Below, in pieces: positions 37,461 to 47,467 of a stretch of DNA of 64,000 bases (its first letter is position 1; each line of letters opens with the position of its first letter). The DNA is from Maledivibacter halophilus (GTDB lineage Bacteria; Bacillota; Clostridia; Peptostreptococcales; Caminicellaceae): NCBI RefSeq assembly GCF_900167445.1, contig NZ_FUZT01000001.1, positions 424,330 to 488,329 of the forward strand, given 5' to 3'. The position numbers and the translations under genes are program-made. Under the pieces are notes generated by a model. The model saw only the letters and a list, made by a program, of their open reading frames with translations. It did no database searches and was not told the DNA's origin.

Positions 37461-37503
37461 AATGGAACCGACCTATTTATTCTTAAATAGGTCGGTTCCA
37501 TTT
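37461..37503 (-). terminator. Terminator of the Nudix gene
   Basis: ATGGAACCGACCTATTTA and its inverse AAATAGGTCGGTTCCAT form a long perfect stem that contains the Nudix stop codon. The sequence CGACCTATTT recurs in the hairpin at 38769-38799. Confidence 0.75.
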
Positions 37504-38108
37504 AATATATAAATCAAATTATGAACTATTCTTGCAGTCATTCCCCAAATTATATAATTATTATATTCATAAAAATATATAGGATATTCTCCAGTTCTAA
37601 AATTATAAACTTTTCCGTTTTGAATTTTGTGAAATGGAAAGTTTTCTGGAATTTCTAATTTACTTTTTACTACATGTTTTTCAGGTTTAGTATCTAAAAA
37701 AAAATCTAGAGGTACTGTAAAAATTGAACCAACTTCATTGAGATTAAAATTAATATTCTGGGGATCAATAATATCTATAAATCCCACAAAAGGATATAAT
37801 ATAACATTGAATGGAGTAACTATGTAATCTGTTTTTCCAAATATTTTTATGCAAGATTTCTTTATATTCAATTCTTCACATGTTTCTCTTACTGCTGATT
37901 GTAGTGGAGTTTCATTTTTTTCAATTTTTCCTCCAGGAAAGCATATTTCACCTGGTTGAGTTTTTAAATTTTCAGAGCGAACTTCGAATAGAAGATGTAT
38001 TTTTCCATCTACATAAATTAAAGGGATTAGTACTGCATAAGAGTTATATATTCCTTCAGGATTGGAAATCCTTGAATTTAATTTCATATATATATTGTCT
38101 AGTTTCAT
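37473..38108 (-). CDS. Nudix hydrolase, NudL/CoA-pyrophosphatase type
   Basis: A 211-aa Nudix protein with the catalytic box GGKIEKNETPLQSAVRETCEELNI (consensus Gx5Ex7REuxEExgu) at about residues 57-80, and the upstream LLFEVRSENLKTQPGEICFPGGK typical of the NudL/CoAse group that cleaves coenzyme A and related pyrophosphates. The substrate assignment is by subfamily only. ATG after GAGGTGATTTA. Confidence 0.85.
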   Translation of the reverse strand: MKLDNIYMKLNSRISNPEGIYNSYAVLIPLIYVDGKIHLLFEVRSENLKTQPGEICFPGGKIEKNETPLQSAVRETCEELNIKKSCIKIFGKTDYIVTPFNVILYPFVGFIDIIDPQNINFNLNEVGSIFTVPLDFFLDTKPEKHVVKSKLEIPENFPFHKIQNGKVYNFRTGEYPIYFYEYNNYIIWGMTARIVHNLIYILNGTDLFKNK

Positions 38109-38162
38109 TAAATCACCTCAGATGATATTTATTATTATTATAACATCTAATTGTTAAAATAC

Positions 38163-38250
38163 TATAGTGAAACATATTGAAAGGTCAATTTATACATTAT
38201 AGAAAATCCTAAAAGCATAGATATTTTTAAAATCCCTTAAATTATATTTG
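38163..38250. repeat. Family C repeat, partial copy
   Basis: TATAGTGAAACATATTGAAA followed by GGTCAATTTATACATTATAG, AATCCTAAAAGCATAGATAT. It parallels 20333 onward and 58679 onward. A partial family D right end (GTTGTTTATCTATAT) follows at about 38293-38307. Confidence 0.45.
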
Positions 38251-38401
38251 AAATTAAATATTTAATTTACTAGCATAACAGGTTAAGTTAATGTTGTTTA
38301 TCTATATATAAAATAAAAGATATATGTTTTTCAAATTTAAATGTATATATTATTGGAATAAAGTATAAAATACAAAAAAATATTAATATGGAGGTTTTAA
38401 T

Positions 38402-38653
38402 ATGAGTAAAATTGATCATTTGAGTGTAATGAGTATAAGTGTGGATCAGAGAACAAATTCAGCACCAAAGGTTCAGGAAATATTAACTAAGAATGGTGAG
38501 TTAATATTAGGAAGGTTTGGGATACATGATCCCAGAGAAGAAAATACAGGACTAATTACAGTTAATCTGAGGGGGGAAAGAAGTCGAATAAATAATATGA
38601 TGGATCAATTAAATGGATTAGAAGGGGTAAAGGTTAATCATATGGAGGCATAA
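38402..38653 (+). CDS. TM1266-family putative iron-only hydrogenase system regulator
   Basis: An 83-aa ACT/NikR-C-like ferredoxin fold (SVMSISVDQRTNSAPKVQEILTKNGELILGRFGIHDPREENTGLITVNLRGE...MMDQLNGLEGVKVNHMEA). The family is usually found with hydE, hydF and hydG maturases of [FeFe] hydrogenase. None is nearby here, but it still suggests a hydrogen-metabolising anaerobe. Start after TATGGAGGTTTTAAT; followed by two terminator-like hairpins. Confidence 0.82.
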   Translation: MSKIDHLSVMSISVDQRTNSAPKVQEILTKNGELILGRFGIHDPREENTGLITVNLRGERSRINNMMDQLNGLEGVKVNHMEA

Positions 38654-38699
38654 AATTTTAATTGAAAATAAATTTCAAAAAAAGTTTAAAGATACGATC

Positions 38700-38799
38700 G
38701 GGGGGTATAAGAATAATAAATCCCCCTTTTAAATATATATTTTGTTTTTTATTCCCTAGTTATTTCAATCGACCTATTTACAAATAATAGGTCGATTGA
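38700..38799 (+). terminator. Tandem terminators after the TM1266-like gene
   Basis: GGGGG...CCCCC followed by T4 (about 38700-38732), then ATCGACCTATTT / ATAGGTCGAT (38769-38799) followed by a T-rich tract. The remaining gap to 39050 contains ATAACACC (38918-38925) and its inverse GGTGTTAT (39019-39026) flanking the ROK gene's promoter region, but no gene. Confidence 0.6.
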
Positions 38800-39050
38800 T
38801 TTATTTTTGATATGATTTAAAAAACAAGGAGTATGATTCTGAAAGATTATTTTTAAAATTAAATGACCATTATATATTGACAATAATATCTATAAAGAGT
38901 ATTATTATATCATATTAATAACACCACTGGAGAAATTATTAATAAAAATATTAATGTATCATACAAAAATTGGGTCTAAAAATATATTTTGCATTAAAAT
39001 TCAATCTATTAATAATACGGTGTTATAAACTATAGGTTGGAGAGTGAAAT

Positions 39051-40220
39051 ATGAAAAAAATAAAAAAGAGAGATCAAGAGTATATAAAACAGAATAATTT
39101 GAAAATGATATTAGATATCATTAAAGATAAACGACCTATATCAAGGGCGGAAATAGTAAAAATAGCAAATATGAGTCCTACTTCAGTCAGCAGGATAGTA
39201 GGAAGCTTGATGGATTTAGGATTGGTTAAAGAGACGGAAACTTATTCTAATGGAGTAGGAAGAAAGGCGATTTTATTAGATTTAGATTTAGAGTCTGTAA
39301 TAACTATAGGTGTGTATATTAACAAGCATATCATTAATGTAGGAGTTGTGAATTTTGGAGGTGAAATCTTATATAAAGATAAGATTGATCTAAATCCTAA
39401 AGATATATATCCAGATATACTAATAAAAAAAGCATGTGGTCTTATTAATGATGTAATTAAAAATTCTAAAATAGATTCCTCAAAGGTTATAGGTATAGGG
39501 GTTAGCTTACCTGGTATCATTAACTCTAAAAATGGTGAGGTTATTTTTTCAGCACCTTTAAACTGGAAAAACATACATATAGCTCAAGCTATTGAGAGTG
39601 AATTAAATATTAGAACAATAGTGGATAATGATGTGAAACTCAAAGCTTTAGCTGAAAGTTTGTATGGGGTAGGCAAAAATTCTGGAAAGACTGCTTTAGT
39701 TAACTTTGGAAAAGGCGTTGGGTCGGCTCTGATAATAAATGGTGAGATATTTAGAGGAGTAACAAATATCGCAGGAGAAATAGGGCATATAACAATTGAT
39801 CCTAATGGAATCCTGTGTGAATGTGGAAGGCGTGGATGTCTTCAAACATTTATAGTTGAAGATAATTTAATTGAAGAAGCAAATAAAGTGAAAAAGATAG
39901 TTGATATCGAAGAAATATTTGAAGAGGCACGTATGGGAGAAGACTGGGCAGTAAGTATTTTAGAGCGTGCTGTAACATATATGTGCGTAACTATCAATAA
40001 TATAGTTTGCATGTACAACCCTGACACTATAGTTGTAAGTGGAAGCTTAGTTGAAGCCTATCCAGAAATACTCAAAGAAGTTGAAGAAAAATGTAAAACA
40101 TTTATTTGGGCTCCTCTTAGAGGAACTTTTAAAATATTATATTCTGAGTTGAAAAGTCAGTCCGATATTATTGGACCATCAACTTTAGCTTCAAATACTT
40201 TCCTGAGTTTTGATATTTAA
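39051..40220 (+). CDS. ROK-family transcriptional regulator (NagC/XylR type)
   Basis: A 389-aa protein with an N-terminal winged helix-turn-helix (MILDIIKDKRPISRAEIVKIANMSPTSVSRIVGSLMDLGLVKE, about residues 19-61) and a ROK sugar-binding domain with the zinc motif CECGRRGCLQTF and the phosphate-like loop NFGKGVGSALIINGEIFRG. It lies directly upstream of the oligopeptide-MlrC-CutC-ROK kinase operon and probably represses it, with a sugar or amino-sugar (phosphate) as inducer. Confidence 0.9.
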   Translation: MKKIKKRDQEYIKQNNLKMILDIIKDKRPISRAEIVKIANMSPTSVSRIVGSLMDLGLVKETETYSNGVGRKAILLDLDLESVITIGVYINKHIINVGVVNFGGEILYKDKIDLNPKDIYPDILIKKACGLINDVIKNSKIDSSKVIGIGVSLPGIINSKNGEVIFSAPLNWKNIHIAQAIESELNIRTIVDNDVKLKALAESLYGVGKNSGKTALVNFGKGVGSALIINGEIFRGVTNIAGEIGHITIDPNGILCECGRRGCLQTFIVEDNLIEEANKVKKIVDIEEIFEEARMGEDWAVSILERAVTYMCVTINNIVCMYNPDTIVVSGSLVEAYPEILKEVEEKCKTFIWAPLRGTFKILYSELKSQSDIIGPSTLASNTFLSFDI

Positions 40221-40447
40221 AAATTTAAAGTTTTTATGACCAAATCAAATATAGTTTCACTATAGACTATTTGCTTATATTTCCTACTCAATATTTAAAT
40301 TAAAATCTATTTTGATATTGAATATGTGAAATGTAGGTTTTAAATAGTATATATTTAAATGATCTATATGGGAGGTGGAATGAAGAAGCTATAATATAAT
40401 AGATTCAAATTCAAATAATTCAGAAGGATAACAAGAAATATAATAGC

Positions 40448-40472
40448 TAACAAAAAAACGTTTTTCTTGTTA
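40448..40472 (+). promoter_or_regulatory. Candidate ROK operator palindrome
   Basis: A 25-bp AT-rich palindrome, TAACAAAAAAACG then TTTTTCTTGTTA (one mismatch), lies 44 nt before the binding-protein start. NagC/XylR-type operators are AT-rich palindromes of this kind. It could also be a terminator. Confidence 0.4.
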
Positions 40473-40515
40473 ATCCGATGAAAACGAGTGAATGAAAAAA
40501 TTGGGGGGATTATTT

Positions 40516-42099
40516 ATGAAGAAACTAATTGCTTTGTTTATTGTGATCATAATGTCTGTTGCTTTTGTTGCATGTTCTAATGACATTGAAAAAGCAGAAA
40601 CTAAGGCGTCAGATGAAACAACAGCAAATGCACCAGTGGAAAACGAAGATGTTAATATGACCATAGCAGTAAATGCTGAAATAATTTCGCTTGACCCACA
40701 TGATATATCTGATACTTTATCAGGTTCAGCTACTAGTACAATGTACGAGCCACTATATGACTATAAACTAGATATGACTTTAGAACCTACTTTAGCTACA
40801 AGCTATGAAGTATCTGAAGATGGATTGGAATATACTTTTTACATAAGAGAAGGAGTTAAATTCCATGATGGAACTCCATTAAATGCAGAGGCTGTGAAAT
40901 ATAATTTTGATAGAGTTACCGATAAAGAGAAGAACTTGAAAAGACGTAGGAATCTTTTACATGTTGTTAGTACAGAAGTGATAGACGAATATACCTTGCT
41001 AGTTAAATTAGATGCTCCATTTGCACCAATGCTTAATAGAATTGCTTCTATTTCAATAATAAGTCCAGCTGCTCTTGAAAAGCATGGAGATAAGGGCATT
41101 ATTACTAACCCGGTTGGGACTGGTCCATATGTATTTGAAGCGTGGACTCCAGGAGACAAAATGGTTGTAAGAACTAATGAAAATTATTGGAGAGAAGGAC
41201 CAAAGATTGATACCCTTACATTTAAGCCTGTAACTGAGAATGGAGCTAGAATAGCAATGCTGCAAACAGGGGAGGCGGATTTTATTTATCCCATGCCTGC
41301 AGAACAGGTTAAAGCTGTAGAAGGTGATAAGAATATAGAAATAATAGAAGGACCGTCTACTATTGCAAGATTCACATTTTTAAATATGTCAAAGGATGTT
41401 TTTTCAGATGTAAGAGTTAGACAAGCTATTAATTATGCAATAGATAAGGAAGCTTATGCTAAGGTTGTAAAGGCAGGTTATGCAGAACCACTTACTTCTC
41501 ATGTACCTTCAACTATAAATTATCATGCTCCGCAGCCAGAGTACGAATATAATTTAGAAAAAGCTAAGAAACTTATGGCTGAAGCAGGATATCCTGATGG
41601 ATTTAAAACCCATGTTTGGGCACCAAATGATACCGAAAATATGAAAGGTATGCAGTTTATAAGGCAGCAATTAGCTGAAATAGGTATAGATGTAGAAGTA
41701 GTTCCGATGGAAGAAGGCACCCTATCAGATTCTATCTATAAGGCTCAAACTCCAGAAGAATCAGAAGTTAATATGTGGTATGTAAGCTGGTCAGCCTTTG
41801 ATTTTGATGGTGCAACTGAGAAATTATTCCACAGTGCTAATATACCTCCAACTGCTCCTAATGTATCCTATTATATGAATCCTGAGGCTGATGCTCTTAT
41901 TGAGGCAGGTGCTGTAGAGGTAAATCCTGAAAAGAGGGCTAAAATCTATGCAGATCTACAGGAAATTATTTGGAATGATGCACCATGGATTTTTATGGGA
42001 TCAGATGTACTATTGGCAGCTGAGAGAAATACTACAGAAGGAATCTTTGTTGATCCAAGTGGTGGCATAATTGCCACAGAAGCATCTACTAGTAAATAG
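40516..42099 (+). CDS. Oligopeptide/dipeptide ABC transporter, binding lipoprotein
   Basis: About 527 aa. Lipoprotein signal KKLIALFIVIIMSVAFVAC (lipid Cys near residue 19) then a family 5 solute-binding protein (SBP_bac_5): MYEPLYDYKLDMTLEPTLATSYEVSEDGLEYTFYIREGVKFHDGTPLNAEAVKYNFDRV, the YWREGPKIDTLTFKPV strand and the VRQAINYAIDKE block are typical. ATG at 40516 after TTGGGGGGATTATTT. Probable ligands are peptides or peptide-sugar conjugates. Confidence 0.93.
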   Translation: MKKLIALFIVIIMSVAFVACSNDIEKAETKASDETTANAPVENEDVNMTIAVNAEIISLDPHDISDTLSGSATSTMYEPLYDYKLDMTLEPTLATSYEVSEDGLEYTFYIREGVKFHDGTPLNAEAVKYNFDRVTDKEKNLKRRRNLLHVVSTEVIDEYTLLVKLDAPFAPMLNRIASISIISPAALEKHGDKGIITNPVGTGPYVFEAWTPGDKMVVRTNENYWREGPKIDTLTFKPVTENGARIAMLQTGEADFIYPMPAEQVKAVEGDKNIEIIEGPSTIARFTFLNMSKDVFSDVRVRQAINYAIDKEAYAKVVKAGYAEPLTSHVPSTINYHAPQPEYEYNLEKAKKLMAEAGYPDGFKTHVWAPNDTENMKGMQFIRQQLAEIGIDVEVVPMEEGTLSDSIYKAQTPEESEVNMWYVSWSAFDFDGATEKLFHSANIPPTAPNVSYYMNPEADALIEAGAVEVNPEKRAKIYADLQEIIWNDAPWIFMGSDVLLAAERNTTEGIFVDPSGGIIATEASTSK

Positions 42100-42110
42100 T
42101 TAGTAAAATT

Positions 42111-42140
42111 AAGGGCGGTTAAAGAGATTTAACTGCTCTT
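42111..42140 (+). terminator. Intercistronic hairpin after the binding-protein gene
   Basis: AAGGGCGGTTAAA pairs with TTTAACTGCTCTT, with no strong T run. Such hairpins stabilise the abundant binding-protein mRNA and reduce readthrough into the permease genes. Confidence 0.55.
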
Positions 42141-42168
42141 AAAATTTCATTAGAGAGTGGGGGAAAAA

Positions 42169-43089
42169 GTGAAACAATATGTTTTAAAAAGACTTTTAAA
42201 TATAATTCCCATAATGATAGTTGTATCAATTATAATATTTATGTTTATTCATTTGATACCAGGTGATCCAGCTAGAATTGTCGCTGGACAAAAAGCAACT
42301 CTAGAAGAGATAGAGATTATGAGAGAACAGTTAGGGCTAAATGACCCTTATATTGTACAATATAAGGATTTTATGCTTGGAATATTCACAGGTGATTGGG
42401 GAAATTCGATTAAAACAGGACTACCGGTTTGGAAAGTGATAATACCAAGGGTGAAACCTACTTTAATCCTTGCAATATTCTCGATTGTATGGTCTGTTAT
42501 TGCAGGAATAAGTATAGGTGTAGTATCTGCTATTAAGCGAGGGAAGCTGCTTGATTATATTGTTATGATTGGTGCGTCATCTGGTATTTCTTTGCCACTG
42601 TTTTGGCTGGGACTTATGCTTATGCAAATATTCTCAGTAAAACTTGGTTGGTTCCCTACAACGGGAGTAGATTCACTTTCAAGCTATATATTACCCTCGA
42701 TTACATTAGGTGCAGGTATCACAGCTATGATTGCACGCTATACTAGATCATCAATGATTGAAATATTAAAAGAAAATTATATTAGGACATCTAGGGCAAA
42801 GGGTTTGAGTGAATTTATTGTTATAAATAAACATGCCCTTAGAAACTCACTTGTGGATGTAATAACTATAGTAGGCTTGCAGTTCGGTTTTTTATTAGCA
42901 GGATCAGTACTAGTAGAAACAGTTTTTGCAATACCTGGACTTGGGAGACTACTCATAGATTCAATATTATTTAGAGACTATACAGTTGTTCAAACTGTTT
43001 TGCTAATTTTCACATTCCAGTTTATTATAATTAATCTAATTGTGGATGTGCTTTATGGAGTGGCTAATCCGAAGATTAGATATCAATAA
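42169..43089 (+). CDS. Oligopeptide ABC transporter permease (DppB/OppB type)
   Basis: About 306 aa with six membrane helices: KRLLNIIPIMIVVSIIIFMFIHLIPGDPA at the N-terminus, the EAA loop ENYIRTSRAKGLSEFIVINKHALRNSL, and VLVETVFAIPGLGRLLIDSI near the end, all characteristic of DppB. GTG at 42169 after AGTGGGGGAAAA is favoured over the GTG at 42157 within that site. Second gene of the transporter. Confidence 0.93.
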   Translation: MKQYVLKRLLNIIPIMIVVSIIIFMFIHLIPGDPARIVAGQKATLEEIEIMREQLGLNDPYIVQYKDFMLGIFTGDWGNSIKTGLPVWKVIIPRVKPTLILAIFSIVWSVIAGISIGVVSAIKRGKLLDYIVMIGASSGISLPLFWLGLMLMQIFSVKLGWFPTTGVDSLSSYILPSITLGAGITAMIARYTRSSMIEILKENYIRTSRAKGLSEFIVINKHALRNSLVDVITIVGLQFGFLLAGSVLVETVFAIPGLGRLLIDSILFRDYTVVQTVLLIFTFQFIIINLIVDVLYGVANPKIRYQ

Positions 43090-43101
43090 GGGGAAATGAT
43101 T

Positions 43102-43980
43102 ATGGAAGAAGTTAAGATGCAAGAAGCTAAGCATGAAGATTTTAAAATAGAAAATCCAATTAAGGAGTTTGTAAGAAAATTTCTTAAAAAGAAGTCTGCA
43201 GTAGTGGCCTTAGGGTTCATATTTTTTTTAGTAATTTTAGCTATTTTTGAGCCAACACCATATGATATTGACGAAACTGATTATGATAATATATTGAGCG
43301 AACCAAATTCAGAGCATTTTTTTGGAACCGATGAATATGGTAGAGATGTGTTAAGTCGCATTGTTACAGGGACGAGATTATCATTATCTGTTGCACTAAC
43401 AGCTGTTACTATTGGTGCCTTTGTTGGTTCTGTCTTAGGAATTATTGCAGGTTATTATGGTGGCTTATTAGGGAGTTTAATAATGAGATTTTGCGATATT
43501 TTATTCTCCTTTCCGGGACTTCTATTGGCTATAGGAATTGTTGCTATAATAGGCCCAGGATTAACTAATGTGGTTGTGGCAATATCAATTTATGGGATAC
43601 CGACTTTTACTAGGATTATTAGAAGTGCCACATTATCAATAAAAGAACTGCTCTATATAGAAGCAAGCAGATCAATTGGTGTAAGTGATACTAGACTATT
43701 GGTTAAGCATGTTTTCCCTGGAACTTTACCGTCACTTATAGTTGCTTATACAATGAGAATGGGTACTGCAATTATATCGGCTTCTTCTCTTAGTTTTTTA
43801 GGATTCGGAGCAAGTCCAACTAATCCTGATTGGGGAGCCATGTTATCAACGGGTAGAGATTATATTGGGGTTGCACCACATATGTTATTGTATCCCGGAC
43901 TTATGATATTTTTTACTGTGTTGGCATTTAATTTATTAGGTGATGGTCTCAGAGACACTCTAGACCCCAAACTAGATTAA
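43102..43980 (+). CDS. Oligopeptide ABC transporter permease (DppC/OppC type)
   Basis: About 292 aa. N-terminal cytoplasmic segment, then six helices. Signatures include EHFFGTDEYGRDVLSRIVTGTRLSLSVAL and the EAA loop YIEASRSIGVSDTRLLVKHVFPGTLPSLIV, with LSFLGFGASPTNPDWGAML near the C-terminus. ATG at 43102 is 7 nt after AAGGGGA; the ATG at 43096 is too close to it. Confidence 0.93.
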   Translation: MEEVKMQEAKHEDFKIENPIKEFVRKFLKKKSAVVALGFIFFLVILAIFEPTPYDIDETDYDNILSEPNSEHFFGTDEYGRDVLSRIVTGTRLSLSVALTAVTIGAFVGSVLGIIAGYYGGLLGSLIMRFCDILFSFPGLLLAIGIVAIIGPGLTNVVVAISIYGIPTFTRIIRSATLSIKELLYIEASRSIGVSDTRLLVKHVFPGTLPSLIVAYTMRMGTAIISASSLSFLGFGASPTNPDWGAMLSTGRDYIGVAPHMLLYPGLMIFFTVLAFNLLGDGLRDTLDPKLD

Positions 43981-43992
43981 GGAGGGTAAATA

Positions 43993-44979
43993 GTGTCAGA
44001 AAAATTATTAGATGTGAAAAATTTAAGAACAGAATTTAATACAGATAAAGGAAGTCTCGTTGCGGTAAATGATGTTTCTTTCTATGTGGGAAAAGAAGAA
44101 ATTGTTGGGCTGGTTGGTGAGTCGGGAAGTGGAAAATCAGTTACATCTTTATCTGTTTTAAGACTGCTTCCAGAACAAGGGAATATATCAGCAGGGGAAG
44201 TTTTTTTAGAAGGTAAAGATTTATTAAAAATGAATAAAAAAGATATTAGAAATATTAGGGGGAGAGATATAGCAATGATCTTTCAAGATCCTATGTCATC
44301 CCTTAATCCAGTGTTAAGAGTAGGGGAACAACTTATGGAGTGTACAAAACTTCATTTGAAATATAATAATAGTGAGGCAAGAAAGCATGCTATTAATATG
44401 ATAAAGCGAGTGGGAATACCTGTTCCTGAGGATGTAATGAATAGATATCCTCATCAGCTATCTGGTGGAATGTCTCAAAGAATAATGATAGCTATGGCAA
44501 TGTCTTGTAATCCAAAGGTGTTAATTGCAGATGAACCTACAACTGCTCTTGATGTGACAATTCAGGCACAAGTGATGGAGCTTATGTTGGAATTAAAAGA
44601 AAAAAATAAAATTGGGGTATTACTTATTACCCATGATTTAGGTGTAGTTGCAGAAATGTGTGACAGAGTAATGGTGATGTATTGTGGTAGGATTGTAGAG
44701 ATGGCTGATGTTGTTTCTTTATTCAGGAATCCATTACATCCATATACAAAAGGCTTAATTGCTTCTGTTCCCAAGATAGGGAGAAATACAGATACTTTAC
44801 CTTATATTACTGGCAGGGTCCCAGACCTTTCTCAAATGCCAAAGGGATGTAAATTTGCTCCCAGATGTAGTAAGGCAATAGAAAAATGTCATAGGGAAGA
44901 GCCTAATCTTATTGATATAGGTAGTAATAGACAATGTCGTTGTCATCTTATCCATGAGAGGAGTGAGATTAATGAGTAA
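43993..44979 (+). CDS. Oligopeptide ABC transporter ATPase (DppD type)
   Basis: A 328-aa ATPase: Walker A GESGSGKS, Q-loop MIFQDPMSSLNP, signature QLSGGMSQRIMIAMA, Walker B VLIADEPTTALD, H-loop LITHD. The C-terminal oligopeptide-specific region has a Cys cluster (GCKFAPRCSKAIEKCHREEP...CRCH) that in characterised homologues carries an iron-sulfur cluster. GTG start after GGAGGGTAAATA; it overlaps the next ATPase gene by 8 nt. Confidence 0.93.
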   Translation: MSEKLLDVKNLRTEFNTDKGSLVAVNDVSFYVGKEEIVGLVGESGSGKSVTSLSVLRLLPEQGNISAGEVFLEGKDLLKMNKKDIRNIRGRDIAMIFQDPMSSLNPVLRVGEQLMECTKLHLKYNNSEARKHAINMIKRVGIPVPEDVMNRYPHQLSGGMSQRIMIAMAMSCNPKVLIADEPTTALDVTIQAQVMELMLELKEKNKIGVLLITHDLGVVAEMCDRVMVMYCGRIVEMADVVSLFRNPLHPYTKGLIASVPKIGRNTDTLPYITGRVPDLSQMPKGCKFAPRCSKAIEKCHREEPNLIDIGSNRQCRCHLIHERSEINE

Positions 44980-45940
44980 TCCTCTTGTTGAATTAAAAGA
45001 TATTTATAAGACTTTTTTGGCATCAAAAACATTGTTTGGCGAGGATAAATATGTACATGCCCTCAATGGGGTTTCTCTTGAAATACAAAGTGGCGAAACT
45101 CTTTCTATTGTTGGTGAAAGTGGATGTGGAAAGAGTACAATGGGTAGAATCCTCAATAAACTATTACATCCAGACTCTGGAGAAGTATGGTTTGAGAATA
45201 AGAATATTACTGATTATACTTCTTATCAAATGAAATCTATTAGAAAAAAGATGCAGATGGTTTTTCAAGATCCATATGGCTGTCTTAACCCTAGAATGAA
45301 GATTAAAGATATAGTAGGTGAACCTTTATTGGTACATACAAATATGTCTAAGAAGGAAAGATATAAGACTGTTATAAAGCTTTTAGAAACCGTTGGACTC
45401 AATGAAAGACATGCTCAAGGCTATGCCCATGAGTTTTCTGGTGGACAAAGGCAGAGAATAGGAGTAGCTAGGGCGTTATCAGTGAAACCAAGTCTTATAA
45501 TTGCTGATGAGCCTGTTTCTGCCCTTGATGTTTCGATACAGGCTCAGGTTATCAATATATTTAAGAAATTACAAAAGGAATTTAATTTAACATATTTATT
45601 TATATCCCATGATTTGAGTGTAGTAGAGGTAATATCAGATAGGATTGGTGTAATGTACCTTGGATATTTAGTAGAAATAACTACTAAAGAAAAATTATAC
45701 AAAGATCCAATGCATCCATATACACAAGCGTTATTATCAGCTGTACCTATTGCAGATCCAATGCATAAAAGAAAGCGTATAATTTTAAAAGGAGATATAC
45801 CTAGTCCAATTGATATGCCAAAGGGGTGTCCATTTAGTACTAGGTGTATGTATGCAAAGGATGAATGTTTTGAAACAATACCTTCACTTGTAGAAGTAGA
45901 GCCAGGTCATAAGGTTGCTTGTCATTTAAAATCGTTATAA
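44972..45940 (+). CDS. Oligopeptide ABC transporter ATPase (DppF type)
   Basis: About 322 aa: Walker A GESGCGKS, Q-loop MVFQDPYGCLNPRMKI, signature EFSGGQRQRIGVARA, Walker B LIIADEPVSALDVS, H-loop FISHD, and the C-terminal Cys motif GCPFSTRCMYAKDEC...CH. ATG at 44972 after GAGGAGTGAGATTA, inside the end of the preceding gene. Completes the five-gene transporter. Confidence 0.93.
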   Translation: MSNPLVELKDIYKTFLASKTLFGEDKYVHALNGVSLEIQSGETLSIVGESGCGKSTMGRILNKLLHPDSGEVWFENKNITDYTSYQMKSIRKKMQMVFQDPYGCLNPRMKIKDIVGEPLLVHTNMSKKERYKTVIKLLETVGLNERHAQGYAHEFSGGQRQRIGVARALSVKPSLIIADEPVSALDVSIQAQVINIFKKLQKEFNLTYLFISHDLSVVEVISDRIGVMYLGYLVEITTKEKLYKDPMHPYTQALLSAVPIADPMHKRKRIILKGDIPSPIDMPKGCPFSTRCMYAKDECFETIPSLVEVEPGHKVACHLKSL

Positions 45941-45957
45941 ATGGGGGATGAATTATA

Positions 45958-47463
45958 ATGAAAAGAATTTTAATTGCAGGAATGCACCATGAATCGAATT
46001 CTTTTAATCCAATAACAGCTTGTGAAAAGGATTTTAATGTAATATATGGAGAGGATATTTTTAATAATTTACGTGATAATGACTCTGTAACAGGAATTAT
46101 AAAGACTTTACAGAGGGAAGGATATGAAATAATTCCTACTGTATTTGCTAGAGCAGTTCCTAATGGTGAAGTAGATTATGATTTTTATATTAAGATAAAA
46201 AATGAAATCATAAAAAGAGCCAAGGCTGCTCAAAAAGAAGCTCCTATAGATGCTATAACCCTTTCATTACATGGGTCTATGAGAGTTAAGAAACAAGGAG
46301 AGGCAGAAGGATACTTTATTGAAGAATTGAGGACTATATTTCCTGATATACCCATTTTTTCTTCCCTTGATATGCACACTACTATGACTACAAGAATGCA
46401 TGACAATTGTGATGGTTTTGTGGGATATAAATGTGCCCCACATACAGATTGCTTTGAAACAGGTGAGCATGCTGCAAAGATGACAATAGATACCCTTGAG
46501 AATAATGCAAATGCAAAATCAGCTTGGGTGAAAGTACCAATTTTAATTGCGGGAGAAAAGTCATCAACTAATGTAGAACCTATGATAGAACTTATAAATG
46601 CTCTCAGAGAATGTGAAAGAAAAGAAGGAATAATGGCGGCTTCATATTTGATGGGCTTTCCTTGGGCGGATAATGAAGATAGTTCTATTGCTGTTTATGT
46701 AGTTGCAGATGGGGATCTTGAGTTAGCCCAAAGGGAAGCTGTAAGATTAGCAGAGCTTATTTGGTCTAAAAAGGATGATTTCCGTTTTCATACAGAAACA
46801 TATCATGAAAAAGAAGCTTTAGATATTGCTTTTGAGGCAGTAAAAGAAGGGAAATTACCTATTTATATTTCTGATTCTGGAGACAATCCAACTGCTGGAG
46901 CTTCTTCTGATTGTACTGATTTTTTAAGATTAATAATGGCTGATAATAGAACTGATAAACTTAGAAAACCTGTAATATATGGTGGAATATATGATCCAGT
47001 GGCTACAAAACAATGTGAAGGAAAAGTTGGTGAAGAAATAATCCTTACATTTGGTGCCAAGTTTGATACAGTTACTACATCTCCTATTACGGCAACTGGA
47101 ACAGTAAAGGCTTATATTAAGGACTGGTCCAGAGGAGGAATGATTAAAGGAGATTTGGTTTTATTTAACAGCTGTGGAGTAGATATAGTAATTGCTGAGG
47201 CCCATGTGGGATATACACTACCTGAGATGTTTACAGATTTAGGAGTAGATCCTAAGGATGTAGAAATAGTAGTTTGTAAACTTGGATATCTTACACATCA
47301 ACATAGTTTGGTAGCTAAACGTAGCATCATGGCACTTACTAAAGGTAATACAAATGAGGATCTAAAAACTCTTAATTATAATAAAGTTAAGAGGCCAATA
47401 TTTCCATTAGATAGTAATTTTGAATATAATGCCTTAGACAATTTAATAAAGAAGGAAGGGTAA
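45958..47463 (+). CDS. M81-family metallopeptidase (MlrC-like)
   Basis: A 501-aa protein of the microcystinase MlrC family (M81): N-terminal DUF1485 and C-terminal MlrC domains. Metal-ligand motifs visible are GMHHESNSFNP at the N-terminus, SLDMHTTMTTRMHDNCDGFVGYKCAPHTD (D-x-H, H) and SDSGDNPTAGASSDCTDFLR. MlrC cleaves linear peptides containing unusual residues; family members sit beside Dpp-type transporters, as here. It probably hydrolyses the imported compound. Start after ATGGGGGATGAATTATA. Confidence 0.88.
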   Translation: MKRILIAGMHHESNSFNPITACEKDFNVIYGEDIFNNLRDNDSVTGIIKTLQREGYEIIPTVFARAVPNGEVDYDFYIKIKNEIIKRAKAAQKEAPIDAITLSLHGSMRVKKQGEAEGYFIEELRTIFPDIPIFSSLDMHTTMTTRMHDNCDGFVGYKCAPHTDCFETGEHAAKMTIDTLENNANAKSAWVKVPILIAGEKSSTNVEPMIELINALRECERKEGIMAASYLMGFPWADNEDSSIAVYVVADGDLELAQREAVRLAELIWSKKDDFRFHTETYHEKEALDIAFEAVKEGKLPIYISDSGDNPTAGASSDCTDFLRLIMADNRTDKLRKPVIYGGIYDPVATKQCEGKVGEEIILTFGAKFDTVTTSPITATGTVKAYIKDWSRGGMIKGDLVLFNSCGVDIVIAEAHVGYTLPEMFTDLGVDPKDVEIVVCKLGYLTHQHSLVAKRSIMALTKGNTNEDLKTLNYNKVKRPIFPLDSNFEYNALDNLIKKEG

Positions 47464-47467
47464 GTTT